DNA of 64,000 nt from Hyphomicrobiaceae bacterium (GTDB taxonomy: Bacteria; Pseudomonadota; Alphaproteobacteria; Rhizobiales; Hyphomicrobiaceae): the NCBI GenBank assembly GCA_008933705.1, contig WBUN01000019.1, forward strand, positions 1 through 64,000, given 5' to 3'. The position numbers and the translations under genes were made by a program. The notes beneath the pieces were generated by a model. It was not told the origin of the DNA, made no database searches, and saw only the letters and a list, made by a program, of their open reading frames with translations. This document shows positions 33,958 to 44,208 of this stretch, piece by piece (position 1 is the stretch's first letter; every line of letters begins with the position of its first letter).

Positions 33958-34755
33958 ATGGCTGTTCGCATCGAGAAATCAGGCAGTGTATGGACCGTCA
34001 TCCACAGCCGCCCCGAAGCCCGCAATGCCATGGATGCCAAGAGCGCCGACGATCTGGTGGCCGCGTTCGAGCAGTTCGACGCCGACCCGTCGGCCAATGT
34101 GGCGGTGTTCTGGGGCGAGGGCGGGGCCTTCTGCGCTGGCTGGGATCTCAAGTCGGTGTCGAGCCTCGACCAGGACAACCCGGTCGGCAGCATCGATTTT
34201 CCCAAGGACGGCGGCAAGGCTCCGCGTGGGCCGTTGGGGCCGTCGCGCCTGGAGATGTCGAAACCGGTGATTGCGGCAGTCGAGGGCCCGGCTGTGGCCG
34301 GCGGCATGGAACTCGCCATGTGGTGCGATGTGCGCGTGATGGCCGAGAGCGCCTATTTCGGCGTGTACTGCCGGCGCTGGGGCGTGCCGCTCATCGACGG
34401 CGGGACCGTGCGTCTGCCCCGTCTCGTCGGTCAGGGCAAGGCGCTCGAGATCATCATGACGGGCCGCAAGGTGACGGCCGAGGAGAGCTACCGGATCGGG
34501 CTCGCCGAGAAGATCGTGCCGCACGGCAAGGCGCGAGAGGCGGCCGAGGCGATGGCGCAGGAGATCGCCCGCTTCCCGCAGGAGTGCATGCGCGCCGACC
34601 GCCTGTCGGTCTATCGTGCATACGGCAAGACGGTGCGGCAGGGGCTGGAAAGCGAGTGGACAACGAGTGCCAGGATCGTAAAGGCCGAGGGCATCACCGG
34701 CGCCACGCGCTTTGCCGAAGGCAAAGGCCGGCACGGCGACTTCCGCGATATTTGA
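33958..34755 (+). CDS. Enoyl-CoA hydratase/isomerase family protein
   Basis: 265 residues of the crotonase fold. The oxyanion-hole pieces are AFCAGWDLKSVSS and VEGPAVAGGMELAMWCDVRV, and the C-terminal part has SYRIGLAEKIVPHGKAREAA. ATG 33958 follows CACGAGGAGCGCC. These proteins hydrate, isomerise or hydrolyse acyl-CoA; the reaction here cannot be set from sequence. It is divergent from the CoA-transferase and followed by a REP-like palindrome and an SDR on the same strand, so it may form part of a small catabolic unit. Confidence 0.92.
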   Translation: MAVRIEKSGSVWTVIHSRPEARNAMDAKSADDLVAAFEQFDADPSANVAVFWGEGGAFCAGWDLKSVSSLDQDNPVGSIDFPKDGGKAPRGPLGPSRLEMSKPVIAAVEGPAVAGGMELAMWCDVRVMAESAYFGVYCRRWGVPLIDGGTVRLPRLVGQGKALEIIMTGRKVTAEESYRIGLAEKIVPHGKAREAAEAMAQEIARFPQECMRADRLSVYRAYGKTVRQGLESEWTTSARIVKAEGITGATRFAEGKGRHGDFRDI

Positions 34756-34762
34756 CAGCCAC

Positions 34763-34867
34763 TGTCATCCGGCCGAGGGCGAAACCCCAGTGCCGGAACC
34801 GAAGGCAACGGGAGCGCTTGCGGCTCCTGGTTCCCGGATTTCGCTGTCCGCGAGTTCCGGGATGACA
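34763..34867. repeat. REP-like palindromic element
   Basis: TGTCATCC (34763-34770) and GGATGACA (34860-34867) are inverted ends of a 105-bp element. Inside are GGAGC/GCTCC around 34811-34827 and CCCGGA/TCCGGG near 34833-34861. It fills the gap between the hydratase and the SDR. Part of the sequence recurs at 29766-29795. Confidence 0.7.
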
Positions 34868-34883
34868 ACCGAGGAGGAACGAC

Positions 34884-35609
34884 ATGCAGCTCAAGGACCA
34901 CATCGTCCTGGTGACGGGGGCGATGGGCACGCTCGGTCAGGCCATGTGCAAGGCCATCGAGGCGGCCGGCGGCAAGGCCATCCGCAGCGATCTGGCGGGG
35001 CGCGGCAAGCCCGACATCGTGCTCGACGTGACGAAGGAGGAGGATTGGAAGGCTGCGATGGCCAAGATCGCAGCCGAGCACGGGCGTCTCGACGGCCTCG
35101 TCAACAACGCCGGCGTGGGCACGCCCGGTGACGTGGAGCAGACGCCCTTTTCGGAATGGCGCCGCGTGATGGCCATCAACGCGGACGGCGTCTTTCTCGG
35201 CTGCAAGTATGCCATGCCGCTGCTCGGCAGATCGAAGGCGCCCTCGATCGTCAACATCTCGTCGGCTTCGGGCATCGTCGGCGGCGCCAATCTCGCAGCC
35301 TACAACGCATCCAAGGGCGCCGTGCGGCTGCTGTCGAAATCCGTCGCCCTGTCGGGTGCACGCAAGCATCCGCCCATCCGCTGCAACTCGGTGCACCCGG
35401 CCTTCATCGAGGGCGACATGGTGGACGCCATGGTCAAGGGCCGGCCCGATCCGGGCAAGGCCATGGCCAAGCTGCAGGCGCAGATACCGATCGGACGGCT
35501 CGGTCATCCCGAAGAGGTCGCCAACACGGTGGTGTGGCTGCTGTCGGAGGCCTCCTCGTTCACCACCGGGTCGGAGGTGCTGGTCGACGGCGGCCTCATT
35601 GCGGGCTGA
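34884..35609 (+). CDS. Short-chain dehydrogenase/reductase
   Basis: 241 residues. Rossmann start VLVTGAMGTLGQAMCKAIEA, cofactor-side LDGLVNNAGVGTP, catalytic serine in VNISSASGIVGGANLAA, and the YNASKGAVRLLSK motif with catalytic tyrosine and lysine. The C-terminus IGRLGHPEEVANTVVWLLSE is typical of the classical group. It would oxidise or reduce an alcohol or ketone with NAD(P). GAGGAGGAACGAC precedes the ATG. It lies between the hydratase and the sugar-acid-type dehydratase, all co-directional. Confidence 0.94.
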   Translation: MQLKDHIVLVTGAMGTLGQAMCKAIEAAGGKAIRSDLAGRGKPDIVLDVTKEEDWKAAMAKIAAEHGRLDGLVNNAGVGTPGDVEQTPFSEWRRVMAINADGVFLGCKYAMPLLGRSKAPSIVNISSASGIVGGANLAAYNASKGAVRLLSKSVALSGARKHPPIRCNSVHPAFIEGDMVDAMVKGRPDPGKAMAKLQAQIPIGRLGHPEEVANTVVWLLSEASSFTTGSEVLVDGGLIAG

Positions 35610-35749
35610 CGCCGCTTGCTGGAACCGCGATGCGCGCTCCCCTCCCGTCAAGGAGTAGGGAACCGGTCGGTGTGTGTGCGTGGATGCTCGAAAAGGGGGC
35701 GGCGCGCTGGTAGGCTGGCAGGGAAAAGAATCCGGAGGAAACGACACCG

Positions 35750-37558
35750 ATGTCCAGGAAGCCGTCTGCTGCCCAGATCAAGAAGCTGCGCTCGCGCAAG
35801 TGGTTCGACAATCCCGACAACCCTGACATGACCGCCATCTACCTCGAGCGGTACATGAACTACGGCCTCACGCGGGAGGAGCTTTCGTCGGGCAAGCCGA
35901 TCATCGGCATCGCGCAGTCGGGCTCGGACCTGTCGCCGTGCAACCGCCACCACCTGGTGCTGGCGCGGCGCGTGCGCGAGGGCATCCGGGAAGCGGGCGG
36001 CATCGCCTTCGAGTTCCCGGTGCATCCGATCCAGGAGACCGGCAAGCGGCCGACCGCCTCTCTCGACCGCAACCTGGCGTATCTCGGCCTCGTCGAGATC
36101 CTCTACGGCTATCCGATCGACGGCGTGGTGCTCACCACGGGCTGCGACAAGACCACGCCGTCCCAGCTCATGGCCGCAGCAACCGTGGACATTCCCGCGA
36201 TCGTGCTGTCCGGCGGGCCTATGCTGAACGGCTGGTTCCGCGGCGAGCGCACGGGCTCGGGCACCATCGTGTGGAACGCACGGCAGATGTATGCCGCCGG
36301 TGAGATCAACTACGAGGAGTTCGTCGAGCTGGTGGCCTCCTCCGCGCCCTCGCCCGGCCACTGCAACACCATGGGCACGGCCTCGACCATGAACTCGCTG
36401 GCCGAGGCGCTCGGCATGTCGCTGCCCGGCTGTGCGGCGCCGCCCGCCCCGCACAAGGAGCGTGCGCAGCTCGCCTACGAGACGGGCAAGCGCATCGTCG
36501 ACATGGTGTGGGAGGATCTGCGCCCCTCCAGGATCATGACGCGTGAGGCGTTCGAGAACGTGATCGTTGTCAACTCTGCGATCGGCGGCTCCACTAACGC
36601 CCCGATCCATTTCAATGCGATCGCGCGTCACATCGGCGTCAAGCTCGACAACGACGACTGGGAGCGTGTCGGCTACAACATCCCGCTGCTGGTGAACCTG
36701 CAGCCGGCCGGACAGTACCTCGGCGAGGAGTACCATCGTGCCGGCGGCGTGCCCGCCGTGGTGAACGAGCTGATGTCGGCCGGCAAGATCCACAAGAATG
36801 CGCTGACGGTGAACGGCAAGACCATGGGGGAGAACTGCAAGGACCGCTCCGTCATCGATGCCGACGTCATTCGCCCCTATAGGAGGCCGCTGAAGGACAA
36901 GGCGGGCTTCCTCAACCTAAAGGGCAACCTGTTCGACAGCGCCATCATGAAGACCGGCGTGATCTCGGAGGAGTTCCGCAAGCGCTACCTGTCGAACCCG
37001 AAGGACCCGAACGCGTTCGAGGGGCGCGCGGTGGTGTTCGACGGGCCTGAGGACTATCACAAGCGCATCGACGATCCCGCGCTCAAGATCGACGAGACGT
37101 GCCTGCTGTTCATGCGCGGCACGGGGCCGGTGGGATATCCAGGCGGCGCCGAGGTCGTGAACATGCGTCCGCCGAGCTACCTGATCAAGAAGGGTGTCAG
37201 CTCGCTGCCGTGCATCGGCGACGGCCGCCAGTCGGGCACGTCGGGCTCGCCCTCGATCCTGAATGCGTCCCCTGAGGCCGCAACCGGCGGCGGATTGGCG
37301 ATCCTCAAGACGGGAGACCGCGTGCGCATCGACTTGAACAAGCGGTCCGCCGACATCCTCATCTCCAAGGAAGAGTACGACAAGCGCCGCGCCGTGCTGC
37401 AGGGCCATGGCGGGTATCGCTACCCCGAGCATCAGACACCCTGGCAGGAGATCCAGCGCGGCCTGGTCGACGATTTTGCGCACGGCATGGTGCTGAAGCC
37501 GGCGGTCAAGTACCAGAAGATCGCCAAGACCAAGGGTATACCTCGGGACAATCATTGA
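35750..37558 (+). CDS. IlvD/Edd-family dehydratase (sugar-acid dehydratase type)
   Basis: 602 residues, longer than most IlvD. The iron-sulfur ligands fit C64 (LSPCNRHH), C132 ([10 protein letters not shown]) and C205 ([20 protein letters not shown]). [20 protein letters not shown] is the C-terminal active-site loop. The N-terminus ([20 protein letters not shown]) and length match the pentonate/aldonate dehydratase branch rather than the branched-chain amino acid enzyme; the substrate is inference. CGGAGGA precedes the ATG. The SDR upstream could supply its substrate. A family 1 repeat starts 52 bases after the stop. Confidence 0.92.
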   Translation: MSRKPSAAQIKKLRSRKWFDNPDNPDMTAIYLERYMNYGLTREELSSGKPIIGIAQSGSDLSPCNRHHLVLARRVREGIREAGGIAFEFPVHPIQETGKRPTASLDRNLAYLGLVEILYGYPIDGVVLTTGCDKTTPSQLMAAATVDIPAIVLSGGPMLNGWFRGERTGSGTIVWNARQMYAAGEINYEEFVELVASSAPSPGHCNTMGTASTMNSLAEALGMSLPGCAAPPAPHKERAQLAYETGKRIVDMVWEDLRPSRIMTREAFENVIVVNSAIGGSTNAPIHFNAIARHIGVKLDNDDWERVGYNIPLLVNLQPAGQYLGEEYHRAGGVPAVVNELMSAGKIHKNALTVNGKTMGENCKDRSVIDADVIRPYRRPLKDKAGFLNLKGNLFDSAIMKTGVISEEFRKRYLSNPKDPNAFEGRAVVFDGPEDYHKRIDDPALKIDETCLLFMRGTGPVGYPGGAEVVNMRPPSYLIKKGVSSLPCIGDGRQSGTSGSPSILNASPEAATGGGLAILKTGDRVRIDLNKRSADILISKEEYDKRRAVLQGHGGYRYPEHQTPWQEIQRGLVDDFAHGMVLKPAVKYQKIAKTKGIPRDNH

Positions 37559-37609
37559 GGGTCGGGTTGGACGACACCACGGCGGAAACGGCTGTGCTTT
37601 CAGCCCCTG

Positions 37610-37759
37610 GAGCAGGATCGCTTCAGATTGAGTCGCGGTGCCCGACGAGCAACGGTGCGGCTACAGCGTCGATCCTGCTCTGCTTCCTTGGTGCAGAGCG
37701 AGATTCACGTTCTTGAATGGAAGCGAACCGCTTCCCGTCAAGAACGATCTCGCTCTAGG
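37610..37759 (+). repeat. Structured dispersed repeat, family 1, copy B
   Basis: About 150 bp and very similar to 22952-23100. Differences fall mainly in loops, and several keep or improve pairing: AGAGC/GCTCT replaces AGAGT/GCTCT, and one loop pair C..T becomes G..C. Its right end, CGCTCTAGG, supplies the stop codon of the DUF2277 gene on the opposite strand. Confidence 0.88.
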
Positions 37760-38033
37760 CCTCTTGCCGGCGGAAGCGAACGGCCGCACGAGCACGCGCC
37801 TTCGCCGCTTCGGCGGCACGATCGCGCGGCGGAGCATGGCTAACGAGAGTGCCGAGCAGCTCGTGTGCCGCCTGGGCCACTTGCTCCACGGCACGGTCGA
37901 AAGCGGCCTGGTTGGCTTTGGAGGGGTGTGCGAAGCCGCTCAGCTTGCGGACGAACTGGAGGGCGGATGCACGGACCTCCTCGTCCGTAGCGGGCGGCTC
38001 GAAGTTATGCAGCGTCTTGATGTTGCGACACAT
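37755..38033 (-). CDS. DUF2277 family protein
   Basis: 92 residues from ATG 38033, starting MCRNIKTLHNFEPPATDEEV, the characteristic opening of DUF2277. The middle LQFVRKLSGFAHPSKANQAA and the end with RAAEAAKARARAAVRF also fit. A longer frame upstream has no family similarity. It is a small helical cytoplasmic protein; function unknown. Its last codons and TAG stop lie at or within the end of the family 1 repeat, so the repeat inserted right at, or created, the present 3' end. Confidence 0.88.
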   Translation of the reverse strand: MCRNIKTLHNFEPPATDEEVRASALQFVRKLSGFAHPSKANQAAFDRAVEQVAQAAHELLGTLVSHAPPRDRAAEAAKARARAAVRFRRQEA

Positions 38034-38196
38034 GGGCGGCCTCGTTGCGACCTGTCGTGCGGCCGTCAGCAGCTTGCGGCCTGCCGCCGACGGCCCCTCG
38101 ATCCGTGTCGGACGGTCGCACACGATGGACGGCACAAGCAAGCTGCTGCCTTGGGCGAGCAGTCGGCGCCAACCATGCGGCCGAAGGCGCTCATCT

Positions 38197-38544
38197 TCAG
38201 TCGGCACATCCGCCCGATCTGCAAGCGAAAGTCATCTTGTGCACCTCGCGCCTGTGAGTGCCTGGACGTATCCGCGGATGGTAATAAAGTCCCGCCCAGG
38301 TATCGCCGCTGCGGCGAAGCACAAACCTCCGCTCGGGCTCTATCTCAAAGTCAAGAATCGTTGCGGTGGACTTGAACCGGTGCTCCCAGGTCGGGCCTTG
38401 TACACGCCCGCCGTCTGGTCCGACTACAATCGTAACCAGCGCCCGAGGTTGCGATACCCAGGTGCCGCCGAGTTCGTGTGCGTCCGCTGTTGACGGCAGC
38501 AGCATGCCTGCGAGCGCGGCTGCCAGGAAAAGAGGCGTCCTCAT
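38197..38544 (-). CDS. Small exported protein, unknown function
   Basis: 115 residues from ATG 38544, supported by GGAGGCAAGACTC upstream; ATG 38559 would add five. Signal peptide MRTPLFLAAALAGMLLPSTA with cleavage near ADA-HELG. The mature protein begins HELGGTWVSQPRALVTIVVG and is mainly beta by composition, ending FACRSGGCAD with a cysteine pair that could form a disulfide. It resembles small periplasmic beta proteins of unknown role. No operon partner is evident. The 242 bases after its start, to 38786, show no gene. Confidence 0.7.
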   Translation of the reverse strand: MRTPLFLAAALAGMLLPSTADAHELGGTWVSQPRALVTIVVGPDGGRVQGPTWEHRFKSTATILDFEIEPERRFVLRRSGDTWAGLYYHPRIRPGTHRREVHKMTFACRSGGCAD

Positions 38545-38786
38545 GAGTCTTGCCTCCATGAGGTGGTGCCCGCGCCGCCGGTCTGAATTATGCTAGAGCT
38601 TTAGCTTCTCCACGGCAAGGGCGAGCCCTTCGCGCGCTGCTCCGCTCTCGCTCCTCAACCGAACGCACCATGTCCTCTCAGCCGCTGGCAACCACGCACA
38701 CATTGCTGCGATGGTTGACTTGATCCCACGGCGAATCGCTGCCCGGTCGTGACCGAGTGGACAATCTCCCGTAGGTCCACATCCAG

Positions 38787-39281
38787 CTATAGTGGAAAGA
38801 CCAGACACGTCGTCGTGCCGTGGGCGAGCAGCGCGCCGTTGGCGTCGACGATCCTGCCCTCGGCGGTGGCGGAGCGGCGGCCGACGTGAAGCGTGCGGCC
38901 CTCGGCACGGATGAGGCCGGTGGTGTCGGTGATCGGACGCACCAGGTTCACCTTGAACTCGAGCGTCGTGTAGCCGATGCCGGCCTCGAGGCGGGTGTGG
39001 ACGGCGCAACCCATGCACGAGTCGAGCAGCGTTGCGGCGACGCCGCCGTGCACCGTGCCCAGGGGATTGTAGTGGCGAAACCCCGGCGTCATCGTGAAGA
39101 CGGCAAGGCCGGCATCGACCTCGGTGACTGCAAAGCCCAGCGTCGCGCTGATGGGCGGAGCCGGCAGGCGGCCCTCGACGATGCCGCGCATGTACTCAAG
39201 ACCGCTCATGCCCTTGATGGTCTCGAGCGGAGGCACGCCGACGTTGGAACCTGAGACAGTCACTGCCGATGTGCTCCCCAT
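38787..39281 (-). CDS. PaaI-type hotdog thioesterase
   Basis: 164 residues. The signature GTVHGGVAATLLDSCMGCAV places it in the PaaI group. The aspartate in that helix and the HGG loop are the usual catalytic elements, and LEFKVNLVRPITDTTGLIRA and ATAEGRIVDANGALLAHGTT complete the hotdog fold. It hydrolyses acyl-CoA thioesters in the cytoplasm; which acyl group is unknown. The first 15 residues are not conserved, so a later start is possible. It lies downstream of an Lrp-type regulator on the same strand (21 bases), perhaps as one transcript. Confidence 0.9.
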   Translation of the reverse strand: MGSTSAVTVSGSNVGVPPLETIKGMSGLEYMRGIVEGRLPAPPISATLGFAVTEVDAGLAVFTMTPGFRHYNPLGTVHGGVAATLLDSCMGCAVHTRLEAGIGYTTLEFKVNLVRPITDTTGLIRAEGRTLHVGRRSATAEGRIVDANGALLAHGTTTCLVFPL

Positions 39282-39302
39282 CCGTTGCGGTAAGCTGAGA
39301 GG

Positions 39303-39812
39303 TCAGGCGCTCGCCCGCCGCTGCGCGCCGTTGGCGGGCGCAGGGTGCGGTAGCGCGAAGTCGAGCGGCAGCGCCGTCGTATATTTGATCTGCTCCATGG
39401 CGAAGGCCGACGACACCTTAGAGATTTCGATGCGCGCGATGAGCTTCTTGTAGAACGTATCGTAGGCGGCGATGTCGGGCACCACGACGCGCAGGAGATA
39501 ATCGACCTCCCCGCTCATACGGTAGAACTCCACCACCTCCGGGAAGTCGACGACCGCAGCATGAAACCGCTCGAGCCAGTCGATGGCATGCTGATCGGTC
39601 TTGATCGACACGAACACGGTGACGCCCGCGTTGACGCGAACGGGGTCGAGCACGGCGACGCGGCGCTGAATGACGCCGGCCTCCTCGAGCTTCTGGATGC
39701 GCCGCCAGCAGGGCGTGGTCGAAAGGCCGACTTCCTTGCCGATATCGGCAACGGACCGCGTGCAGTCCTTCTGCAGGATCTTGAGTATCTTGACGTCCAT
39801 TTCGTCGAGCAT
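39303..39812 (-). CDS. Lrp/AsnC-family transcriptional regulator
   Basis: 169 residues from ATG 39812, where the usual start MLDEMDVKILKILQKD lies and GGAG is upstream; in-frame starts at 39860 and 39902 are less likely. N-terminal helix-turn-helix VADIGKEVGLSTTPCWRRIQ and C-terminal RAM domain (VFVSIKTDQHAIDWLERFHA, SGEVDYLLRVVVPDIAAYDT) that binds amino acids or similar effectors. Function would be local or feast-famine regulation. An inverted repeat lies upstream at 39880-39906, and the thioesterase follows. Confidence 0.93.
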   Translation of the reverse strand: MLDEMDVKILKILQKDCTRSVADIGKEVGLSTTPCWRRIQKLEEAGVIQRRVAVLDPVRVNAGVTVFVSIKTDQHAIDWLERFHAAVVDFPEVVEFYRMSGEVDYLLRVVVPDIAAYDTFYKKLIARIEISKVSSAFAMEQIKYTTALPLDFALPHPAPANGAQRRASA

Positions 39813-39879
39813 GGCTCCGCTCCGGGCCGGCAGGGCGTTGAAGGGGACAATCTGGAACATTTTTTCACCTGCCACCCAG

Positions 39880-39906
39880 AATAGTGCGTAATGTAGTATC
39901 ACTATT
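39880..39906. promoter_or_regulatory. Inverted repeat upstream of the Lrp gene
   Basis: AATAGTG (39880-39886) and CACTATT (39900-39906) are perfect 7-bp inverted arms separated by 13 bases in an AT-rich stretch. The position fits an autoregulatory Lrp-type site, which is inference. Confidence 0.4.
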
Positions 39907-40046
39907 CCGTCAATTGCGTTCTTTCCATCGATATTTTCTCATGAGTTGCCATATCCCTGCTCATCCGTGTCCATGCCCAACCTGAGGACGCGACGCCCCA
40001 CCCCGCGCGGGCCAGCGCGACCCGCCGGCAGGGCGTGACGCGCCGC

Positions 40047-40670
40047 TCAGAGCAGGGCATGAACCTCGCGCCGCAGCCTCGGCAGCAAGGCATTCTCAAA
40101 CCAGGGATTGGCTGCAATCCAGGCGTTGTTGCGCCAGGACGGGTGCGGCAGGGGCAGGCGGCGTGGCTGACCGGGCGCATCCAGGAATTCCCGCCAGCGC
40201 TTGACGGTTTCGGTCATGCCGCCCTTGGCCGCTCTGTCCAAGTGCCAGCGCTGCGCATGGTGCCCGACGAGCAGGATCAGCTCGATCTGCGGCATGGCGG
40301 CAAATATCCGCTGGTGCCAGGTGGCAGCGCATTCGGTGCGGGGCGGCAGATCGCCGCCCGCCGCATCGTGGCCCGGAAAGCAGAACCCCATGGGCACGAT
40401 GGCGACGCGCGCCTGGTCGTAGAATTCCTCCGGCGTGACGGCGAGCCAGGCGCGCAGACGGTCGCCGGATGGATCGGTGAAGGGTGTGCCGGTGGCGTGC
40501 ACGCGCACACCAGGCGCTTGGCTGCAGATACACAGTCGGGCCGTCGTGCTCGGTCGGAGCACGGGGCGCGGCTCGTGCGGCAGCGCCGCGCCGTGCGGGG
40601 TATCGCGACAGATGCGGCAGGTCCGGATCTCGCGCACGAGGCGCTGCAGATGGTGCTCGGCGCGGCTCAT
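40047..40670 (-). CDS. Uracil-DNA glycosylase superfamily protein
   Basis: 207 residues. The first motif is in CSQAPGVRVHATGTPFTDPS (water-activating region, comparable to GEAPG..E in families 4 and 5), and the last is LPLPHPSWRNNAWIAANPWF (the H-P-S loop). Cysteines CRICRD and LCIC near the N-terminus recall the iron-sulfur families, though the full four-cysteine spacing is not convincing. It would excise uracil or related bases, or act on other substrates. Its first codons overlap the stop of the upstream MBL gene by four bases, so they are one transcript. Confidence 0.85.
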   Translation of the reverse strand: MSRAEHHLQRLVREIRTCRICRDTPHGAALPHEPRPVLRPSTTARLCICSQAPGVRVHATGTPFTDPSGDRLRAWLAVTPEEFYDQARVAIVPMGFCFPGHDAAGGDLPPRTECAATWHQRIFAAMPQIELILLVGHHAQRWHLDRAAKGGMTETVKRWREFLDAPGQPRRLPLPHPSWRNNAWIAANPWFENALLPRLRREVHALL

Positions 40671-41410
40671 ATGCCGAGTACGAGGCCGTCCTCAGCCAGC
40701 ACGCAGCGCGGATCGGTCACCTCGCCCCGCCGGTCGAGCATGCCGCTTGCCATGTGCGTGAGCATGACCCGCTTGGCGCCGATGCGCTCGAGTTGAGCGG
40801 CGATGGTCCGCCAGCTCATGTGGAAGCGCGGCTCGCCGTCGAACTGGTAGCACTCCATGATGAAGAGATCGGCGCCGCTGCCGGCCGGCACAAGGCTCTC
40901 GACCCATTCTGTGTCGCCCGTAAACGCCAGCACCTTGCTCCCGACCTGGAAGCGCAGCGCGTAGGGCGGAGCGCCGGAGGCGTGACGGACCTCGTAGGGC
41001 GTGACGCTCACCGGTCCCATGGTGAGCGGCGTCTCCGGCATGAACTCAGCGAAACGCAGATCGAAGCGGCGCTGCACAGTGGCCGAGCCCGGAAACAGCG
41101 CCTCGGCGGCGATCTGAAAGCGGGCTTCGATGCTGGCGGGGCCGACAACCGTGAGCGGGGTGGTGCGCTTGGCAACGTGCTGGGCGTGAATGAGCCACCA
41201 CACGAGGCCCGCATAATGGTCGCCATGCAAGTGCGAGATGAAGATGGTTTCGATCGAATTAGGATCGATGCCGAGGCGTTGAAGGCCGATCAGCGCAGTC
41301 GCCCCGCAATCAATGAGGAAATGCGTGCCGGCGCTCGCGACATGGTAGCAGGTCTGCAGCCGGCCGCCCGAACCGAAGGCGTCCCCGCATCCGACAACGG
41401 TGAGCTTCAT
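40667..41410 (-). CDS. MBL-fold metallo-hydrolase
   Basis: 247 residues. Zinc-binding HLHGDH is at 60-65. LTVVGCGDAFGSGGRLQTCY at the N-terminus and LAFTGDTEWVESLVPAGSGA in the middle give the RNase Z-like order, and VMLTHMASGM supplies the later histidine. It lacks the long flexible arm of true RNase Z, so it is more likely a small-molecule hydrolase or phosphodiesterase. GAGGA precedes the ATG. It forms an overlapping pair with the UDG-like gene. Confidence 0.9.
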   Translation of the reverse strand: MKLTVVGCGDAFGSGGRLQTCYHVASAGTHFLIDCGATALIGLQRLGIDPNSIETIFISHLHGDHYAGLVWWLIHAQHVAKRTTPLTVVGPASIEARFQIAAEALFPGSATVQRRFDLRFAEFMPETPLTMGPVSVTPYEVRHASGAPPYALRFQVGSKVLAFTGDTEWVESLVPAGSGADLFIMECYQFDGEPRFHMSWRTIAAQLERIGAKRVMLTHMASGMLDRRGEVTDPRCVLAEDGLVLGI

Positions 41411-41446
41411 TGCACGTCCTCAAGCGCTCCGTGCACAGGGCCCGGC

Positions 41447-42058
41447 CTATGCCTTCGCGCTAGGCCTGGCTGAAACCTCTTCGTGCCAGCGCGCAAGGTT
41501 CTTGAGCCCTTCGGGCCGCTGGATGCGGGCAGGCCGCATGAAATCTACCCCAACGAGGGCGGTTATGTCGGCAATCGAATATTCGTCTCCGGCAATGAAG
41601 CGGCGGGTGGCCAGCTCCTTGTCCATGAATTGCAGCACTTCCAGCGCGCGGGGTTTGTTGGCCTCACCCCAAGCCGCCACCTGCGGCACCTCCAGGGTGG
41701 CCATGGCAGGGTGCAGATGCCTGAAGGCCTGTGCCACGGATAACAGCAGGCCGAGCTCCATGCGCCGGTTCCACATCTCCACCGTCGCGCGGCCGAGCGC
41801 GCCCTTGCCGAACAATGCGGGCTCGGGCTGCATCTCCTCGAAATAGCGGCAGATGGCGACGGTCTCGGCGATGGGCGTGCCGTCATCGAGGATCAGCACC
41901 GGCACGCGCTGGAACGGATTGAGCTTGGTGAACTCGGGCGTCTTGAGCGCGCCCTTCATCAGGTCGAGTTCCTCGTAGGGCACTTGAATGCCCTTCTCGG
42001 CCAGGAATATGCGCACGCGGCGCGGATTGGGTGCCGTGTTGGTCTGCAGGATCTTCAT
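41447..42058 (-). CDS. Glutathione S-transferase family protein
   Basis: 203 residues. N-terminal thioredoxin fold LQTNTAPNPRRVRIFLAEKG, then the glutathione-binding LNPFQRVPVLILDDGTPIAE; C-terminal helical domain ends RWHEEVSARPSAKA with the capping segment SIADITALVGVDFMRPARI. It has a different N-terminal motif from the GST at 10031, so it is a separate subgroup. It would detoxify or isomerise small molecules; with the gentisate dioxygenase in the region a maleylpyruvate isomerase role is conceivable but not shown. Confidence 0.92.
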   Translation of the reverse strand: MKILQTNTAPNPRRVRIFLAEKGIQVPYEELDLMKGALKTPEFTKLNPFQRVPVLILDDGTPIAETVAICRYFEEMQPEPALFGKGALGRATVEMWNRRMELGLLLSVAQAFRHLHPAMATLEVPQVAAWGEANKPRALEVLQFMDKELATRRFIAGDEYSIADITALVGVDFMRPARIQRPEGLKNLARWHEEVSARPSAKA

Positions 42059-42325
42059 GAGGCTGGATGCTCCGCTGTGCGCCGAGGGTCAGGCCGGAAG
42101 TGGTAAAGGAGGCCTGTTGGCCGTGCAAGCGGGGGGCGATGCTGTCTGTTGGCAGGATATCGGACAGCCTTCATCGCGCGCTCTGCAGATCAGCGCAACC
42201 CATTGATAAACGCGAATTTAGTAATTTGGCCCGAAATTGAACCTTCGATCGGAGCTTGCACGGCGCAAGCGTCGTGGCGACGCCACGCCCACCTGCATCG
42301 GTCCGGCGGCCTGGCGAGGGAGACG

Positions 42326-43936
<1,611 letters not shown>

Positions 43937-44025
43937 TGTGCATTGTCAGCCCGCAGGCGGCTTCCTACATTTCCCGCGCAGGGCGGGGTGCCCGTCCCCA
44001 CCAGGCGGTGGGATGAAGAGGGCGG

Positions 44026-44205
44026 ATGGAAACCCCTTGCATCAAGGTCTGTGTGATTGACCCTGCAACGCGCCTTTGTGCCGGATGCGGGCGGTCAATT
44101 GACGAAATCGCCGGCTGGAGAACGATGACGGACATCGAGCGGCGGCGTATCATGCGTGAATTGCCGGCCAGGCAGCGGCGCGCGAGCCCTGTGGCGGAGA
44201 GGTGA
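44026..44205 (+). CDS. DUF1289 protein, small, cysteine-rich
   Basis: 59 residues that I read directly: [20 protein letters not shown], then the second half with [20 protein letters not shown] and a basic tail. Cysteines 5, 9, 18 and 21 form the C-x3-C-x8-C-x2-C pattern of DUF1289, a likely zinc or iron site, followed by the family's IxEIxxWxxMTxxER segment. Function is not known. It is translated just ahead of the retropepsin-like gene (three bases between stop and next ATG), so the two are probably co-expressed. Confidence 0.88.
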   Translation: METPCIKVCVIDPATRLCAGCGRSIDEIAGWRTMTDIERRRIMRELPARQRRASPVAER

Positions 44206-44208
44206 AGC

